A stretch of DNA of 64,000 bases from the NCBI RefSeq assembly GCF_014645515.1, contig NZ_BMLW01000002.1, positions 248,001 to 312,000 on the forward strand. Direction: 5' to 3'. A program made the translations under genes and the position numbers. This stretch comes from Oceanobacillus neutriphilus. GTDB lineage: Bacteria; Bacillota; Bacilli; Bacillales; Amphibacillaceae. This document shows positions 28,991-38,450 of the stretch, one piece after another. Below the pieces are notes generated by a model. It ran no database searches, was not told the origin of the DNA, and saw only the letters and a program-made list of their open reading frames with translations. Each line of letters begins with the position of its first letter. The first letter of the stretch is position 1.

Positions 28991-29608
28991 ATGTTAAAGA
29001 AAAAACCAGATAAATTTTCCCTTTATCTCGTTGATTTTGCAAAGCACTTACATGAAGCGGCAGATTATTTTTTTCATTTTAAAGTAAAAGATACTGAAAC
29101 GCTGAAACAATTTTCCGATACTATTAAGAAGCATGAATCTATTGCCGATGATAAGGTCCACGGAATTATTAAAGATTTAAACCAGGCTTTTATTACTCCT
29201 ATTGAAAGAGAGGACATTCTCCAGCTTGTAAATAATCTGGATGATATTATGGATGGGATGGAAGATTTCTCCTCAAGAATGGATATTTATCATATATTAT
29301 CATCAGATGATTACATCGATCAATTTACGAATTACATCTTAAAATGTTCAGAGGAAATTTTAGCTTCGATGGAATTAATAGCAAATCATCAACTTAAAGA
29401 CGTAGAAGGGCATGCCATCCGTATTAAAGATTACGAAAGTAACTGTGATGAGTTATATCGTGAATCCTTAAAGAATCTATTCCAGAAAGAAAAGGATGCC
29501 ATTAAAGTAATTCAGTATAAAGAAATTTACGAAATTCTGGAAGAGATAGCTGATTATTGTCAAAACGTAGCAAGTACATTACAAAGTATTATTATGAAAA
29601 ATGCGTAA
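28991..29608 (+). CDS. DUF47 (PhoU-like) protein, phosphate transport accessory
   Basis: A 205-residue all-helical protein of the DUF47/YkaA family, distantly related to PhoU. Characteristic pieces are IADDKVHGIIKDLNQAFITPIEREDILQLVNNLDDIMDGMED and YESNCDELYRE. The ATG at 28991 follows GGAGG; an upstream in-frame ATG at 28967 would place the site inside the gene. It lies 15 bp before the PiT transporter, the usual arrangement, and probably regulates that permease. Confidence 0.92.
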   Translation: MLKKKPDKFSLYLVDFAKHLHEAADYFFHFKVKDTETLKQFSDTIKKHESIADDKVHGIIKDLNQAFITPIEREDILQLVNNLDDIMDGMEDFSSRMDIYHILSSDDYIDQFTNYILKCSEEILASMELIANHQLKDVEGHAIRIKDYESNCDELYRESLKNLFQKEKDAIKVIQYKEIYEILEEIADYCQNVASTLQSIIMKNA

Positions 29609-29623
29609 AAGTGTGGTTAGAAT

Positions 29624-30622
29624 ATGGATTTTCTTACTGTAATTATTGTATTGATTGTAATTTTTGCTCTTCTCTTCGACTTCATAAACGGGTTTCATGA
29701 TACAGCAAATGCAATTGCAACGTCTGTATCAACGAAAGCACTGACACCCAGAAGAGCAATTATATTGGCTGCTATAATGAATTTTGTCGGAGCATTAACC
29801 TTTACTGGTGTTGCTCAAACGATTACCAGCGAAATTACCGATCCTTTTAAGCTGGATAACGGACTGGCAGTCATTTTAGCTGCTTTGATCGCGGCAATTA
29901 TCTGGAATCTGCTTACGTGGTATGCAGGAATTCCAAGCAGCTCGTCTCATGCAATTATCGGCGCCATTACCGGTGCGGTTATTGTGTCAGCGGGAGTTCA
30001 AGCTATTCATTTTCAAGGATTCCTCTCTATCATTGAAGCCTTGATTTTCTCTCCTGTTTTAGCTTTTGTAATCGGGTTTATCTTATATGGGATAATTAAA
30101 GTTATTTTTAAAAACAGTAATTTGGCAAAGACAAACAAACGATTCCGGCTCGTGCAAATATTAACAGCATCTGTACAATCCTTTGCTCACGGTACGAACG
30201 ACGCTCAAAAATCGATGGGTATTATTACCATGGCTTTGATTGTCGGAGGTATGCATACAACGACAGATATTCCATTTTGGGTACAGGCTTCCTGTGCAAC
30301 AGCAATGGCGCTCGGAACATCTATCGGCGGATGGCGAATCATTAAAACCGTTGGCGGTAAAATCATGAAAATCCGTCCGGTAAACGGAGTTGCAGCTGAC
30401 CTTACTGGTGCTGCTGTCATCTTTGGAGCAACACTTATTCATTTACCTGTCAGTACAACCCATGTTATTTCATCCGGTATCCTAGGGGTTGGAGCTTCTC
30501 ATCGTCCCAAGGGTGTTAACTGGGGTGTAGCAAAACGGATGGTTGTTACCTGGGTAATCACCTTACCGATTACCGCTGCATTAGGTGGAGTTATTTATTA
30601 TATTTTGAATTTGTTCCTATAA
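29624..30622 (+). CDS. pit: PiT family low-affinity inorganic phosphate transporter
   Basis: A 332-residue permease that imports phosphate with protons or as a metal-phosphate complex. Both PiT signatures are present: DFINGFHDTANAIATSVSTKAL near residue 20 and SVQSFAHGTNDAQKSMGII near residue 185, with ten or so hydrophobic helices. It pairs with the DUF47 gene upstream. Confidence 0.95.
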   Translation: MDFLTVIIVLIVIFALLFDFINGFHDTANAIATSVSTKALTPRRAIILAAIMNFVGALTFTGVAQTITSEITDPFKLDNGLAVILAALIAAIIWNLLTWYAGIPSSSSHAIIGAITGAVIVSAGVQAIHFQGFLSIIEALIFSPVLAFVIGFILYGIIKVIFKNSNLAKTNKRFRLVQILTASVQSFAHGTNDAQKSMGIITMALIVGGMHTTTDIPFWVQASCATAMALGTSIGGWRIIKTVGGKIMKIRPVNGVAADLTGAAVIFGATLIHLPVSTTHVISSGILGVGASHRPKGVNWGVAKRMVVTWVITLPITAALGGVIYYILNLFL

Positions 30623-30680
30623 AGATTGTTTGGCTGTTAGACGATTAAGCTTAGCGGACAATTTTATATTTTTCTTTTCG

Positions 30681-30710
30681 GGTCTTTCCTTTAGATAGGA
30701 GAGGCTCTTT
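30681..30710 (+). terminator. Possible terminator of the pit operon
   Basis: GGTCTTTCCT and AGGAGAGGCT can pair with some G-T wobbles and are followed by CTTTATTTTA. Confidence 0.5.
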
Positions 30711-30750
30711 ATTTTATCACTAAAGTGTATAAAACCAGCTTATATAAAAT

Positions 30751-30787
30751 CCCAATCCAGAAAAAATAAATTTTTAACTGGATTGGG
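30751..30787 (-). terminator. Terminator of the glycoside catabolic operon
   Basis: CCCAATCCAG and CTGGATTGGG form a perfect 10-bp stem, followed by ATTTTAT on the minus strand, 67 bp after the isomerase gene. Confidence 0.8.
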
Positions 30788-30854
30788 CATGTAAGACTTA
30801 TTCTAATGGTATTACTTTTCTCTATATATCATTTTTATTGAATTTCTCCTCTGC

Positions 30855-31823
30855 CTAAGCCCACCACATCGTTGCTGGAGCTTCTTTCATATTCACCTGT
30901 TTCAGATTTTTCACTGCTGCATGAAAACCTTCCTCAATCGACATAATTGGATCTTCATGCTCGATACTAATCACATAATCATAGCCGTACGTTCTTAATG
31001 CACTTACAATATTTGACCACTCCTGAATACTGTGTCCATAACCGACAGAACGAAAGCTCCAGGCACGTGTTTGTACCTCACCATATGGCTGCATGTCCGT
31101 TAAACCATACATGTTGACATTATCCTGGTCAATATAGGTATCCTTCGCATGGAAATGATGAATCGCTCCTGCTTTCCCCAGAATTTTAATTGCAGCCACA
31201 GGATCAATTCCCTGCCACCATAAGTGACTCGGGTCAAGATTCGCACCAATAGCATCATTTGTAGCTTCACGAAGCTTTAACAACGTATGCGGTGTATGGA
31301 CTAAGAACCCTGCATGCAGCTCTAAACCGACCTTCACACCATGATCCGCAGCAAATTGTCCTTGTTCTTTCCAATATGGAATTAATTTTTCCTCCCACTG
31401 CCATTTCAGAATATCGGAATATTCCGTTGGCCATGGTGTTACCGGCCAATTCGGGTACTTAGAATCTTCATTAGATCCCGGTGTTCCAGAGAAAGTATTC
31501 ACTACAGGTACATCGAGCATTTCCGCCAGACGAACCGTTTTCACAAAAGCTTCATGACTGGCTTTTGCATGTGCTTTATTCGGCGAAACGGGATTATCGT
31601 GGCAGCTGAATGCGCTGATGGTTAATCCGCGTGATTCAATCTTATCCTTGAATTCTTTTCGCTTCTCACTATTTTCTAAGAGTTCATCGATATGACAATG
31701 TGCTGTCCCGGGGTTTCCACCTGTCCCAATTTCCACTGCGTCTAATCCGGCATCCTTTACATAATCCAGCATGTCTTCCAACTTTTTCTCTGCAAATAAA
31801 ACGGTAAATACACCTAGTTTCAT
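30855..31823 (-). CDS. Sugar phosphate isomerase/epimerase family protein (AP endonuclease 2 fold)
   Basis: A 322-residue TIM barrel of the xylose-isomerase-like family. Metal-site residues are visible as VEIGTGG, GLELHAGF (Glu), ANLDPSHLWWQG (Asp, His), IHHFHAKD (His) and VISIEHEDP (Glu). Members isomerise, epimerise or, with 3-keto sugars, eliminate the glycosidic bond. It follows the oxidoreductase genes in an operon with ThuA and a sugar importer, so it probably acts on an oxidised sugar. ATG follows GGGGAGG. Confidence 0.87.
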   Translation of the reverse strand: MKLGVFTVLFAEKKLEDMLDYVKDAGLDAVEIGTGGNPGTAHCHIDELLENSEKRKEFKDKIESRGLTISAFSCHDNPVSPNKAHAKASHEAFVKTVRLAEMLDVPVVNTFSGTPGSNEDSKYPNWPVTPWPTEYSDILKWQWEEKLIPYWKEQGQFAADHGVKVGLELHAGFLVHTPHTLLKLREATNDAIGANLDPSHLWWQGIDPVAAIKILGKAGAIHHFHAKDTYIDQDNVNMYGLTDMQPYGEVQTRAWSFRSVGYGHSIQEWSNIVSALRTYGYDYVISIEHEDPIMSIEEGFHAAVKNLKQVNMKEAPATMWWA

Positions 31824-31837
31824 TATCTTTACCTCCC

Positions 31838-32188
31838 CTAGTATGATAGAAAAATGCTTTTTCCTTGCTTACTGCTTTCGTAAATAGCATCGATTACCCT
31901 CGTTACGCGTAATACTTCTAGACAAGCACCAATAAAATTCTTCACTTGTAATATGCCTGCCTGGTGATGATCTTCTATTATTTCTGTATGTGTTTCCATC
32001 ATTTTACCATACTTTGGCTGATAGAACTCATAAGGAAAAACACTTAAACCACCTTTATCTCTAGATATCGAAATATGTGTCTGATCTTCTTTAATATTCG
32101 CTGTCCAGGACATTTAAAAAGAAGCGTGCTCTGATTCCCAAAACGGATATACGCACTCACATGATCATCAACATCAATCGCTTCATGG
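31838..32188 (-). pseudogene. C-terminal remnant of a second Gfo/Idh/MocA oxidoreductase, frameshifted
   Basis: Directly after the stop of the intact oxidoreductase, one frame reads AIDVDDHVSAYIRFGNQSTLLF and then, after a shift near 32105-32113, another frame continues with SWTANIKEDQTHISISRDKGGLSVFP. Together they match the C-terminal domain of Gfo/Idh/MocA proteins. The NAD-binding half (about 230 residues) is absent. A deletion between two tandem paralogues followed by a frameshift explains this. It cannot be functional. Confidence 0.85.
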
Positions 32189-33220
32189 TCATAGCTTCTC
32201 CAATGAATAGATTTTCTTCGTTTCCACAGATTCCAATGCTCCCAGGATGATTGCCAGCGATTTCTTACCCTCTTCACCGTCAATTAATGGCGTTGTATCA
32301 TTTTGAATGGATTCGATAAAATGATCAATCACATGTGTGGTCGTCTGTCCGCCTTCAGCATTTGACTGAATCGCACCAAGCTCATACTTCACGACTTCTC
32401 CATTCGCATATTGAGCCGCCAATGAATAGGATGGATCATCTTCTAAGCGGAGCGTCGCTTTCTCACCGTAAATGGTTGTTGAATTATCTTCTTTCGCCGT
32501 GTATGCCCAGCTTGCTGCTAACGTACCAATCGTGCCCTTCTCTGATTTTAGGATTAAGGTTGCATTATCATCTACATCTGTGTTTTCCTTCGCACTTGTT
32601 TCTACAAAGGCCCCGACTTCCACAAACTCATCCTGTAACAGATAGCGGATTAAATCTGCTTTATGTACGCCTAAATCTCCCATTGCACCGATGAATGCTT
32701 TGTCTTTTTGAAAGAACCAGCTATTCTTGCCATCTGCACTCCAACCTTCAGGGCCGCCATGTCCAAATGCTGTACGAAAGCTGTAAATTTTTCCGATAGC
32801 ACCTGATTCAATTAATTCTTTTGCCTTTTGATGAGAGGCTACAAAGCGCTGATTATGTCCAATCATCAATTTCTTCCCATTTCTTTCCGCCGCCTCAATC
32901 ATTTTATCCGCTTCTTCTTCAGAGGTTGCCATTGGCTTTTCACAAAGTACATGCACACCAGCATTTAGCGCCTCAATGCTCACAGGTGCGTGTAAATAGT
33001 TTGGTAAACACACACTTACTGCATCGATTTTTTCGTTTTTTAGAAGTTCTTTATAATCCGTATAAGCTTTAGCATCATATTGTAGTGCTGCTTTTTCCGC
33101 ACGCTCTCCGACAATATCGCAGACAGCTGCAATGTTAACCTGTTTGTTCTGTGCATATTCCGGTAAATGACGATGCTTGGCAATGCTCCCGCATCCAATA
33201 ACTGCTATATTTAATATCAT
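32189..33220 (-). CDS. Gfo/Idh/MocA family oxidoreductase
   Basis: A 343-residue NAD(P)-dependent sugar dehydrogenase. The Rossmann motif is AVIGCGSIAKHRH; the catalytic lysine is in VLCEKPMA near residue 94; GDLGVHKADLIRY carries the second conserved His. Related enzymes oxidise glycosides or inositols at one hydroxyl, often C3. ATG follows AGAGAGGGAG. It lies 26 bp after ThuA and before the isomerase, consistent with an oxidise-then-cleave pathway (inference). Confidence 0.92.
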   Translation of the reverse strand: MILNIAVIGCGSIAKHRHLPEYAQNKQVNIAAVCDIVGERAEKAALQYDAKAYTDYKELLKNEKIDAVSVCLPNYLHAPVSIEALNAGVHVLCEKPMATSEEEADKMIEAAERNGKKLMIGHNQRFVASHQKAKELIESGAIGKIYSFRTAFGHGGPEGWSADGKNSWFFQKDKAFIGAMGDLGVHKADLIRYLLQDEFVEVGAFVETSAKENTDVDDNATLILKSEKGTIGTLAASWAYTAKEDNSTTIYGEKATLRLEDDPSYSLAAQYANGEVVKYELGAIQSNAEGGQTTTHVIDHFIESIQNDTTPLIDGEEGKKSLAIILGALESVETKKIYSLEKL

Positions 33221-33246
33221 ACTTATCTCCCTCTCTCTAATATTAT

Positions 33247-33957
33247 TTATCCTTGTTCAACCGGTTGAAAATTGCCGTACGTATGTTTAGGTGTTCCCTG
33301 ATTTTGCGCCCATTCTGCAGCGTTTTTAATTACCTGCTGAACTTCTTCCTGATGATAAGTTGGATAAGTTTCATGGCCGGGACGGAAATAGAATATTTTT
33401 CCTCTGCCGCGTTTAAAGGTAGCTCCGCTGCGGAATACTTCCCCGCCGGTAAACCAGCTGACAAAAATCAGCTCATCCGGTGCCGGGATATCAAAGTGCT
33501 CCCCATACATTTCCTCTTTTCCAATCTCAAAATATTCGCCGATTCCCCTGGCAATCGGGTGAGATGGATCTACATTCCAAACACGCTCTTTATCATTCGA
33601 CTCCCGCCATTTTAAATCACAGCCTGTCCCCATTAAGGATTTAAAGATTTTAGAAAAATGTGCTGAATGAAGTACAATTAATCCCATGCCGTCTAAAACA
33701 CGCTGCCTGGTTCTCTCAACAATATCATCCTGCACTTCTCCATGCGCCATATGTCCCCACCATATTAAAACATCTGTCTTCTCTAATAATTCTTTGGTCA
33801 ACCCATGCTCCGGCTCATCCAGAGTAGCTGTTGTGACATCGTGTCCTGCTTCTTTTAAAAAGCTGGCGATAGCTCCGTGAATACCATCTGGATAAATAGA
33901 TGCTACTGTTTCATTTGTTTTTTCATGTCTATTTTCATTCCATACAACTATATTCAT
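33247..33957 (-). CDS. ThuA domain-containing protein
   Basis: A 236-residue glutamine-amidotransferase-like protein of the ThuA (trehalose utilisation) family. Landmarks are WNENRHEK at the N-terminus, [55 protein letters not shown] and [13 protein letters not shown]. ThuA proteins occur with Gfo/Idh enzymes in disaccharide breakdown through 3-keto intermediates; the exact step is debated. ATG follows GTGGAGG. Confidence 0.92.
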   Translation of the reverse strand: MNIVVWNENRHEKTNETVASIYPDGIHGAIASFLKEAGHDVTTATLDEPEHGLTKELLEKTDVLIWWGHMAHGEVQDDIVERTRQRVLDGMGLIVLHSAHFSKIFKSLMGTGCDLKWRESNDKERVWNVDPSHPIARGIGEYFEIGKEEMYGEHFDIPAPDELIFVSWFTGGEVFRSGATFKRGRGKIFYFRPGHETYPTYHQEEVQQVIKNAAEWAQNQGTPKHTYGNFQPVEQG

Positions 33958-34017
33958 ATTTATTCCTCCACTTCGTTATCTTACTTGCATAATATCTGGA
34001 CAGAAATTTAAAAAATG

Positions 34018-34641
34018 TTATCCCTCATACTTTTCAAACATATTTCTAATCAAAAAGGAGCTAATATAAGTAATTAAAGAAAAGCCGATAAAAATATCTA
34101 AATATAATTTTATTACGAATACATGCGGCGAAAAAAACATTAAAATAGTTGGACCAAGTGTAATAGCTATAATTAATAACATTGGATAAAGATTAGCTAT
34201 ACCTAATTTTAATACATTTACGCATGCCTGCTTTATCGTACATTTATAACGGGCAATATAGGGAAAAGTCAATACAAGGTACATGCAGAAAACTACTGAG
34301 AACATGACTAAACTCATTAAAATTAACGTTGAAAAATTTCCAGTATAGAATTGTAAAAAGAAATAATTCAAGGCTAAAATTACTCCGAATAAAAATAAAA
34401 ATCCCCAGACAAGCGTGCTTTGTTTAAAATTCTTTTTGAATGCCAGCCAGAAACCGCTAATTATTCCTCCCTCCTCCCCTCTGACCATCTTCAATGTGAT
34501 TGAAAACATGGCAGTAAGGGAAGCACCAATTGTGACAATCGGTAAACAGCAAAGGAGAAACAATATATTTAATAATATTAATTCTACTGCTCTAGACAAA
34601 AAGTGATACACTGGACCATCTATACTTAAAATACTATTCAT
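34018..34641 (-). CDS. DUF624 membrane protein (YesL-like)
   Basis: A 207-residue protein with about five membrane helices and the DUF624 pattern (LLNILFLLCCLPIVTIGASLTAMFSITLKMVRGEEGG). Such proteins usually accompany CUT1 sugar importers in Bacillaceae and Paenibacillus and may assist the permease. The ATG at 34641 follows AGGGGG; the frame is open to 34665, overlapping the stop of the permease gene. Confidence 0.87.
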   Translation of the reverse strand: MNSILSIDGPVYHFLSRAVELILLNILFLLCCLPIVTIGASLTAMFSITLKMVRGEEGGIISGFWLAFKKNFKQSTLVWGFLFLFGVILALNYFFLQFYTGNFSTLILMSLVMFSVVFCMYLVLTFPYIARYKCTIKQACVNVLKLGIANLYPMLLIIAITLGPTILMFFSPHVFVIKLYLDIFIGFSLITYISSFLIRNMFEKYEG

Positions 34642-34664
34642 GTTTTGTTCGCCCCCTGTTGACA

Positions 34665-35558
34665 CTATTCTTTAACAGATCCTACAACAATACCTGTAAC
34701 AAAGTATTTTTGAAGAAAAGGATAAATTAGCAATAAAGGAATAGTAGAAATTACGATTTTGGCAGCATTAAGATTACGATTCTGAACTTCTGCAATATTC
34801 TGCAGTGCGTCGTTACTTGTGCCTGATCTCACTAACTCAGCGATATCAATTGTAAGAGACTGAATATAGGTCATAATTGGATAATTACTTACTTGACTCA
34901 TATAAATCAACCCCGACATAAAATCATTCCAGTTCCCTACAATACTAAACAACGCCACTGTTGCCAGAGCAGGCAAAGAGACTGGAATATAGACTTTAAA
35001 TAATATTTGCAGGGGGCTGGCGCCGTCAATAATAGCTGCTTCTTCCAGGGATTTCGGTACACCGACGAAAAAGTTCATAATTAAAATCACACTAAAAATC
35101 GGTACCGCCCCTGGTAAGACTAACACCCAAATTGTATCCAATAAATTCAGATTCCTGATTACAATATATGTCGGAATTAGCCCGCCGCTGAATAACATCG
35201 CAAAAATAATGATGTTCATATAAATATTTCTACTCTTAAATTCACGTTTCGTTTTGGATAATGGATACGCCATTAATACAATCAGTATCAGGTTAAGTGC
35301 TAAAGCAAGCGCCACACGCTGTACAGATATAAAGAATGATCTCCAGAATTGTGCATCCTCCATAATCATTTCATAAGCTTTTGTTGAGAAATTGACCGGC
35401 GTAAGCCCGACAACATTGGCCGCCACCGCTGCCCCGCCACTGAAGGATATGGCAACGATATTCCACAAGGGTAATAGACAAACTAACCCCAAAGAAATAA
35501 CAATAAAATATATGATAAATTTCCCGATTTTTGTGGAGAGACTATTTCCTTGTATCAT
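34665..35558 (-). CDS. Carbohydrate ABC transporter permease (LplC/YtcP type)
   Basis: A 297-residue inner-membrane subunit with six helices and the permease EAA loop EEAAIIDGASPLQILFKVYIPVSLPALATV near residue 190. It pairs with the LplB-type permease encoded 12 bp upstream. The LplABC/YtcQP class imports glycosides or oligosaccharides; no ATPase is encoded here, so a shared MsmX-type ATPase is probably used, as in B. subtilis. Confidence 0.93.
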   Translation of the reverse strand: MIQGNSLSTKIGKFIIYFIVISLGLVCLLPLWNIVAISFSGGAAVAANVVGLTPVNFSTKAYEMIMEDAQFWRSFFISVQRVALALALNLILIVLMAYPLSKTKREFKSRNIYMNIIIFAMLFSGGLIPTYIVIRNLNLLDTIWVLVLPGAVPIFSVILIMNFFVGVPKSLEEAAIIDGASPLQILFKVYIPVSLPALATVALFSIVGNWNDFMSGLIYMSQVSNYPIMTYIQSLTIDIAELVRSGTSNDALQNIAEVQNRNLNAAKIVISTIPLLLIYPFLQKYFVTGIVVGSVKE

Positions 35559-35570
35559 CTATACTCCCCC

Positions 35571-36503
35571 TTAGAATAATTTTCTTTCTGTGAATTTTTT
35601 GGCTGCGTTATTAGCCGACAGTATTAGAATCAGACCGATTACGGATCTAAACAAACCTACCGCCGCCCCGAAACTGTAATCCCGTCCAACTAAACCTTCC
35701 CTGTATACATAGGTATCAATCGTATCTCCAGTTTCATACACAATCGGAGAATAGAGATTATAAACCTGATCAAAGCCGCCTTCTAATACATTTGGCAGAC
35801 TTAGAATTGCCAAGAGCAGAATAATCGGCAGCATCCCTGGTAAGGTAATATGCCAAACGCGCTTCCACCAATTTGCTCCATCTATACTGGCAGCTTCGTG
35901 CAGACCCGGGTCCACAGAAGCAATAGCCGCTAAATAAATTACTGAGTTAAAACCAAACTCTTTCCAGACATCGGACCCGATTAATAAGGGCTGGAACCAT
36001 GTATTACTTCCAAGAAAATTAATCCTGTCCATGCCGAACGAATTCAACATTTGATTAACCGTTCCATCCAGACTAAATAAATTGACTACAACCGTCGCCA
36101 AAACCACCCATGATAAAAAGTGAGGCAAGTAAACAATTGTCTGTACAGATTTTTTAACTAATTTCAAACGAATTTCATTTAATAAAATCGCAAATGCAAT
36201 CGCCAGCAAAGAACCAAAAATAATCTTTCCTAATGCAATCACTATTGTATTTCGAAAAACTTTTCCAATATCAGGCAGGTTGAACATATATTTAAAATGT
36301 TCCAGTCCTACAAATTCTGAGCCGAAGAAACCTTTTGCCGGCACAAAATCCTGAAAAGCCATGACAATCCCAAACATTGGCGCAAAACTAAAAATAAGTA
36401 AGAAAATCATTCCTGGCGCTAACATAGCGTGATAGGTTAATTTCGCCTTTTTTACATCCTTCTTCCGATCACGTGCAGGTGCAATCTCATTATTTACTGC
36501 CAA
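35571..36503 (-). CDS. Carbohydrate ABC transporter permease (LplB type)
   Basis: About 310 residues with six membrane helices and the EAA loop HEAASIDGANWWKRVWHITLPGMLPIILL. The start is uncertain: a TTG at 36503 preceded by AAGGGGGG at suitable distance is preferred over a TTG at 36527. It belongs with the following permease and the binding protein as a CUT1 importer. Confidence 0.92.
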   Translation of the reverse strand: MAVNNEIAPARDRKKDVKKAKLTYHAMLAPGMIFLLIFSFAPMFGIVMAFQDFVPAKGFFGSEFVGLEHFKYMFNLPDIGKVFRNTIVIALGKIIFGSLLAIAFAILLNEIRLKLVKKSVQTIVYLPHFLSWVVLATVVVNLFSLDGTVNQMLNSFGMDRINFLGSNTWFQPLLIGSDVWKEFGFNSVIYLAAIASVDPGLHEAASIDGANWWKRVWHITLPGMLPIILLLAILSLPNVLEGGFDQVYNLYSPIVYETGDTIDTYVYREGLVGRDYSFGAAVGLFRSVIGLILILSANNAAKKFTERKLF

Positions 36504-36557
36504 CCTCCGTCCCCCCTTTTTTAACAAAGGGGCTGTTAATCAGCCCCTCTTTCCTAT

Positions 36558-38233
36558 CTATTCTTGTTGAGCCAGTTCTTCTTCTATTTCTTTCAGAATC
36601 TCCTTACCGCCCTGGTTATTCCACTTGTCAACAAACGTATCGAAATAATCAATCGGCTCTGCTCCTGTTATAATCTTAATCAGATCCTCTTCTTCTAACT
36701 TTATTAAATTAGCACCTTTTTGCTCCATAGTCGGTGTATTTACAACATAAGCTGCTTTTGCCCAATTAAATCGATCTTCTTCTGTCACCTTATTCATTAG
36801 ACCCCATCCTACAATACGGGAATGATAGCTGGACCAGCTGCCAGTCGAAGCGTCCTCAGGATTTTCTATATATTCTTCAATCCCTTTTAACTTCTGTCTA
36901 ACTTGAGAATTAGTAATTTCTTCAACGGCCATCTCCTCATCCAAAACAGCTTGAACATCTTGATAATCTTCCAAATATGTCTGCATAGGAAGAACTACGA
37001 TATTAAATGGTTTCGTTGAATCATCTACACCCTGTTCCAAATACTCTGCTACCTCAGGAAACGTATTTTCCATATCCTCTTCCGTTGTATTTTCAATATC
37101 ATCATAGAAGAAGTTCAGCATTTGGACTGCTTTTTCTGGATGCTCATATCCTTTTCTGACAACGATAAAACTGCCGCCTGTTGTTTTCTGTTCAGGTACG
37201 TTTACTCTCCCCTCGTCATCAGCTAATACATAAGCTGCAAATCTTGCGTCTTTATCCATCTCCCTGACATTCGATAATCCCCAGTCTGGTATATGCCAAG
37301 GACCCGTTGCGATACCTGTTTGCCATTTGTAAGTAATGCCATAATGTCGTCAAATGATCTCGTTCCAAATTGCGGGTCAATAATACCTTCCTCAAACCAG
37401 TTATTCATTAATTCAAGTGCTTGTTTTGTACCATCTGATGTTGATCCATAAGTAATACTGCCGTCATCTTCGATTAAATATTTTTTAGGCTGCCCCCCAA
37501 AAACCGCAGCAATCGAATCCATCGTAAATGAGCCATATCCTCCAGCATTTAAATAATTTTCAAAAGGTATTCCAACCGGATTGCCAGAATCGCCTGGATC
37601 CTCTTCAATGAAAGTTTTAGCAACTTCTTCCAATTCATCCAAAGTAATTAAACGATCTCCATCCTCATCTATGGATATATCTAATTCTTCTAACCAATCC
37701 TCACGTATCCAAGTCATTTGCGGTGCTGCCAGCGAATCCGTTCCCGGAATTGCCATCAGACTGTCCTCAAAGGTTGCATCTTCTAAAGGCCGATTATCAT
37801 AGGTGCCATAGGTTTCTTTAATGTAATCGCTCGCATTTTCTTCGTAAACATCCGTTAAATCTTCAATCAAATCATTATCGACCAGATCCTTTAACTCTTC
37901 CCGGGAAACGATCATCATATCTGGTAAATCTCCAGAAGAAATAGCCAAAGCCACCTGCCTGTCATAGTCTGCACCCTCTGCTTCGAAAGCATTTCGAATA
38001 TCAATATCTAATTGCTCTTCTGCTGCGCGGGTATAGGCATTATCTTCAAAGGTATCCCCTTCAGGTAATTTAGGATTTGAACCAACTGAACGCCCAATAT
38101 TTATAATGACCTTACCATCCTCTGTAGTTGTTTCACCTTCATTGGAAGATTTCTGCACACAAGCAGCTAGAGCACTGGTAAGCAGTAATAAGATTAATAT
38201 CAATTTAGTCTTTTTGAATGAATCCGTTTTCAT
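36558..38233 (-). pseudogene. Extracellular solute-binding protein (LplA/YtcQ type), interrupted by one frameshift
   Basis: The sugar-binding lipoprotein of the importer. The first frame (38233 to about 37320) gives a lipobox LAAC and about 305 residues of family-1 binding protein; the homologous continuation (ATGPWHIPDWG then MDKDARFAAYVLADDEG) is in the next frame and runs to 36558. A single-base change near 37316-37325, beside the codons for NGK, breaks the gene. Everything else is intact, about 555 residues in total. It is either a recent mutation that inactivates the importer or a sequencing error. Confidence 0.88.
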
Positions 38234-38397
38234 TTCATGTAATCCCCCTTATTATTTTGTCTTTTCAGAGCAAAATCATGGCCATTGATTTCGTATAATT
38301 TTATTTTAATTGATGTCTGATTCACGCGAAATATCAAATAATCCGTTTTCATATCCTATTTTCCGGAACCTCCTGTTATTTAAACTCTGGAATTAAA

Positions 38398-38424
38398 AAA
38401 CTCCACAACTGTTTTGTGGAGTTT
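38398..38424 (-). terminator. Terminator of the two-component genes
   Basis: AAACTCCACAA and TTGTGGAGTTT form an 11-bp stem followed by TTTTTT on the minus strand. It separates the regulator genes from the importer operon. Confidence 0.9.
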
Positions 38425-38450
38425 CTCTCCTATTCTTTTACATGGTGAAA

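Noticed and set aside
32044..32283. Independent small genes between the oxidoreductase and the isomerase
   Set aside because: Both frames align to consecutive parts of a Gfo/Idh C-terminal domain, so this is one pseudogene.
37223..37259. Two separate overlapping solute-binding protein genes
   Set aside because: Translation in both frames shows one continuous homologous protein split by a frameshift.
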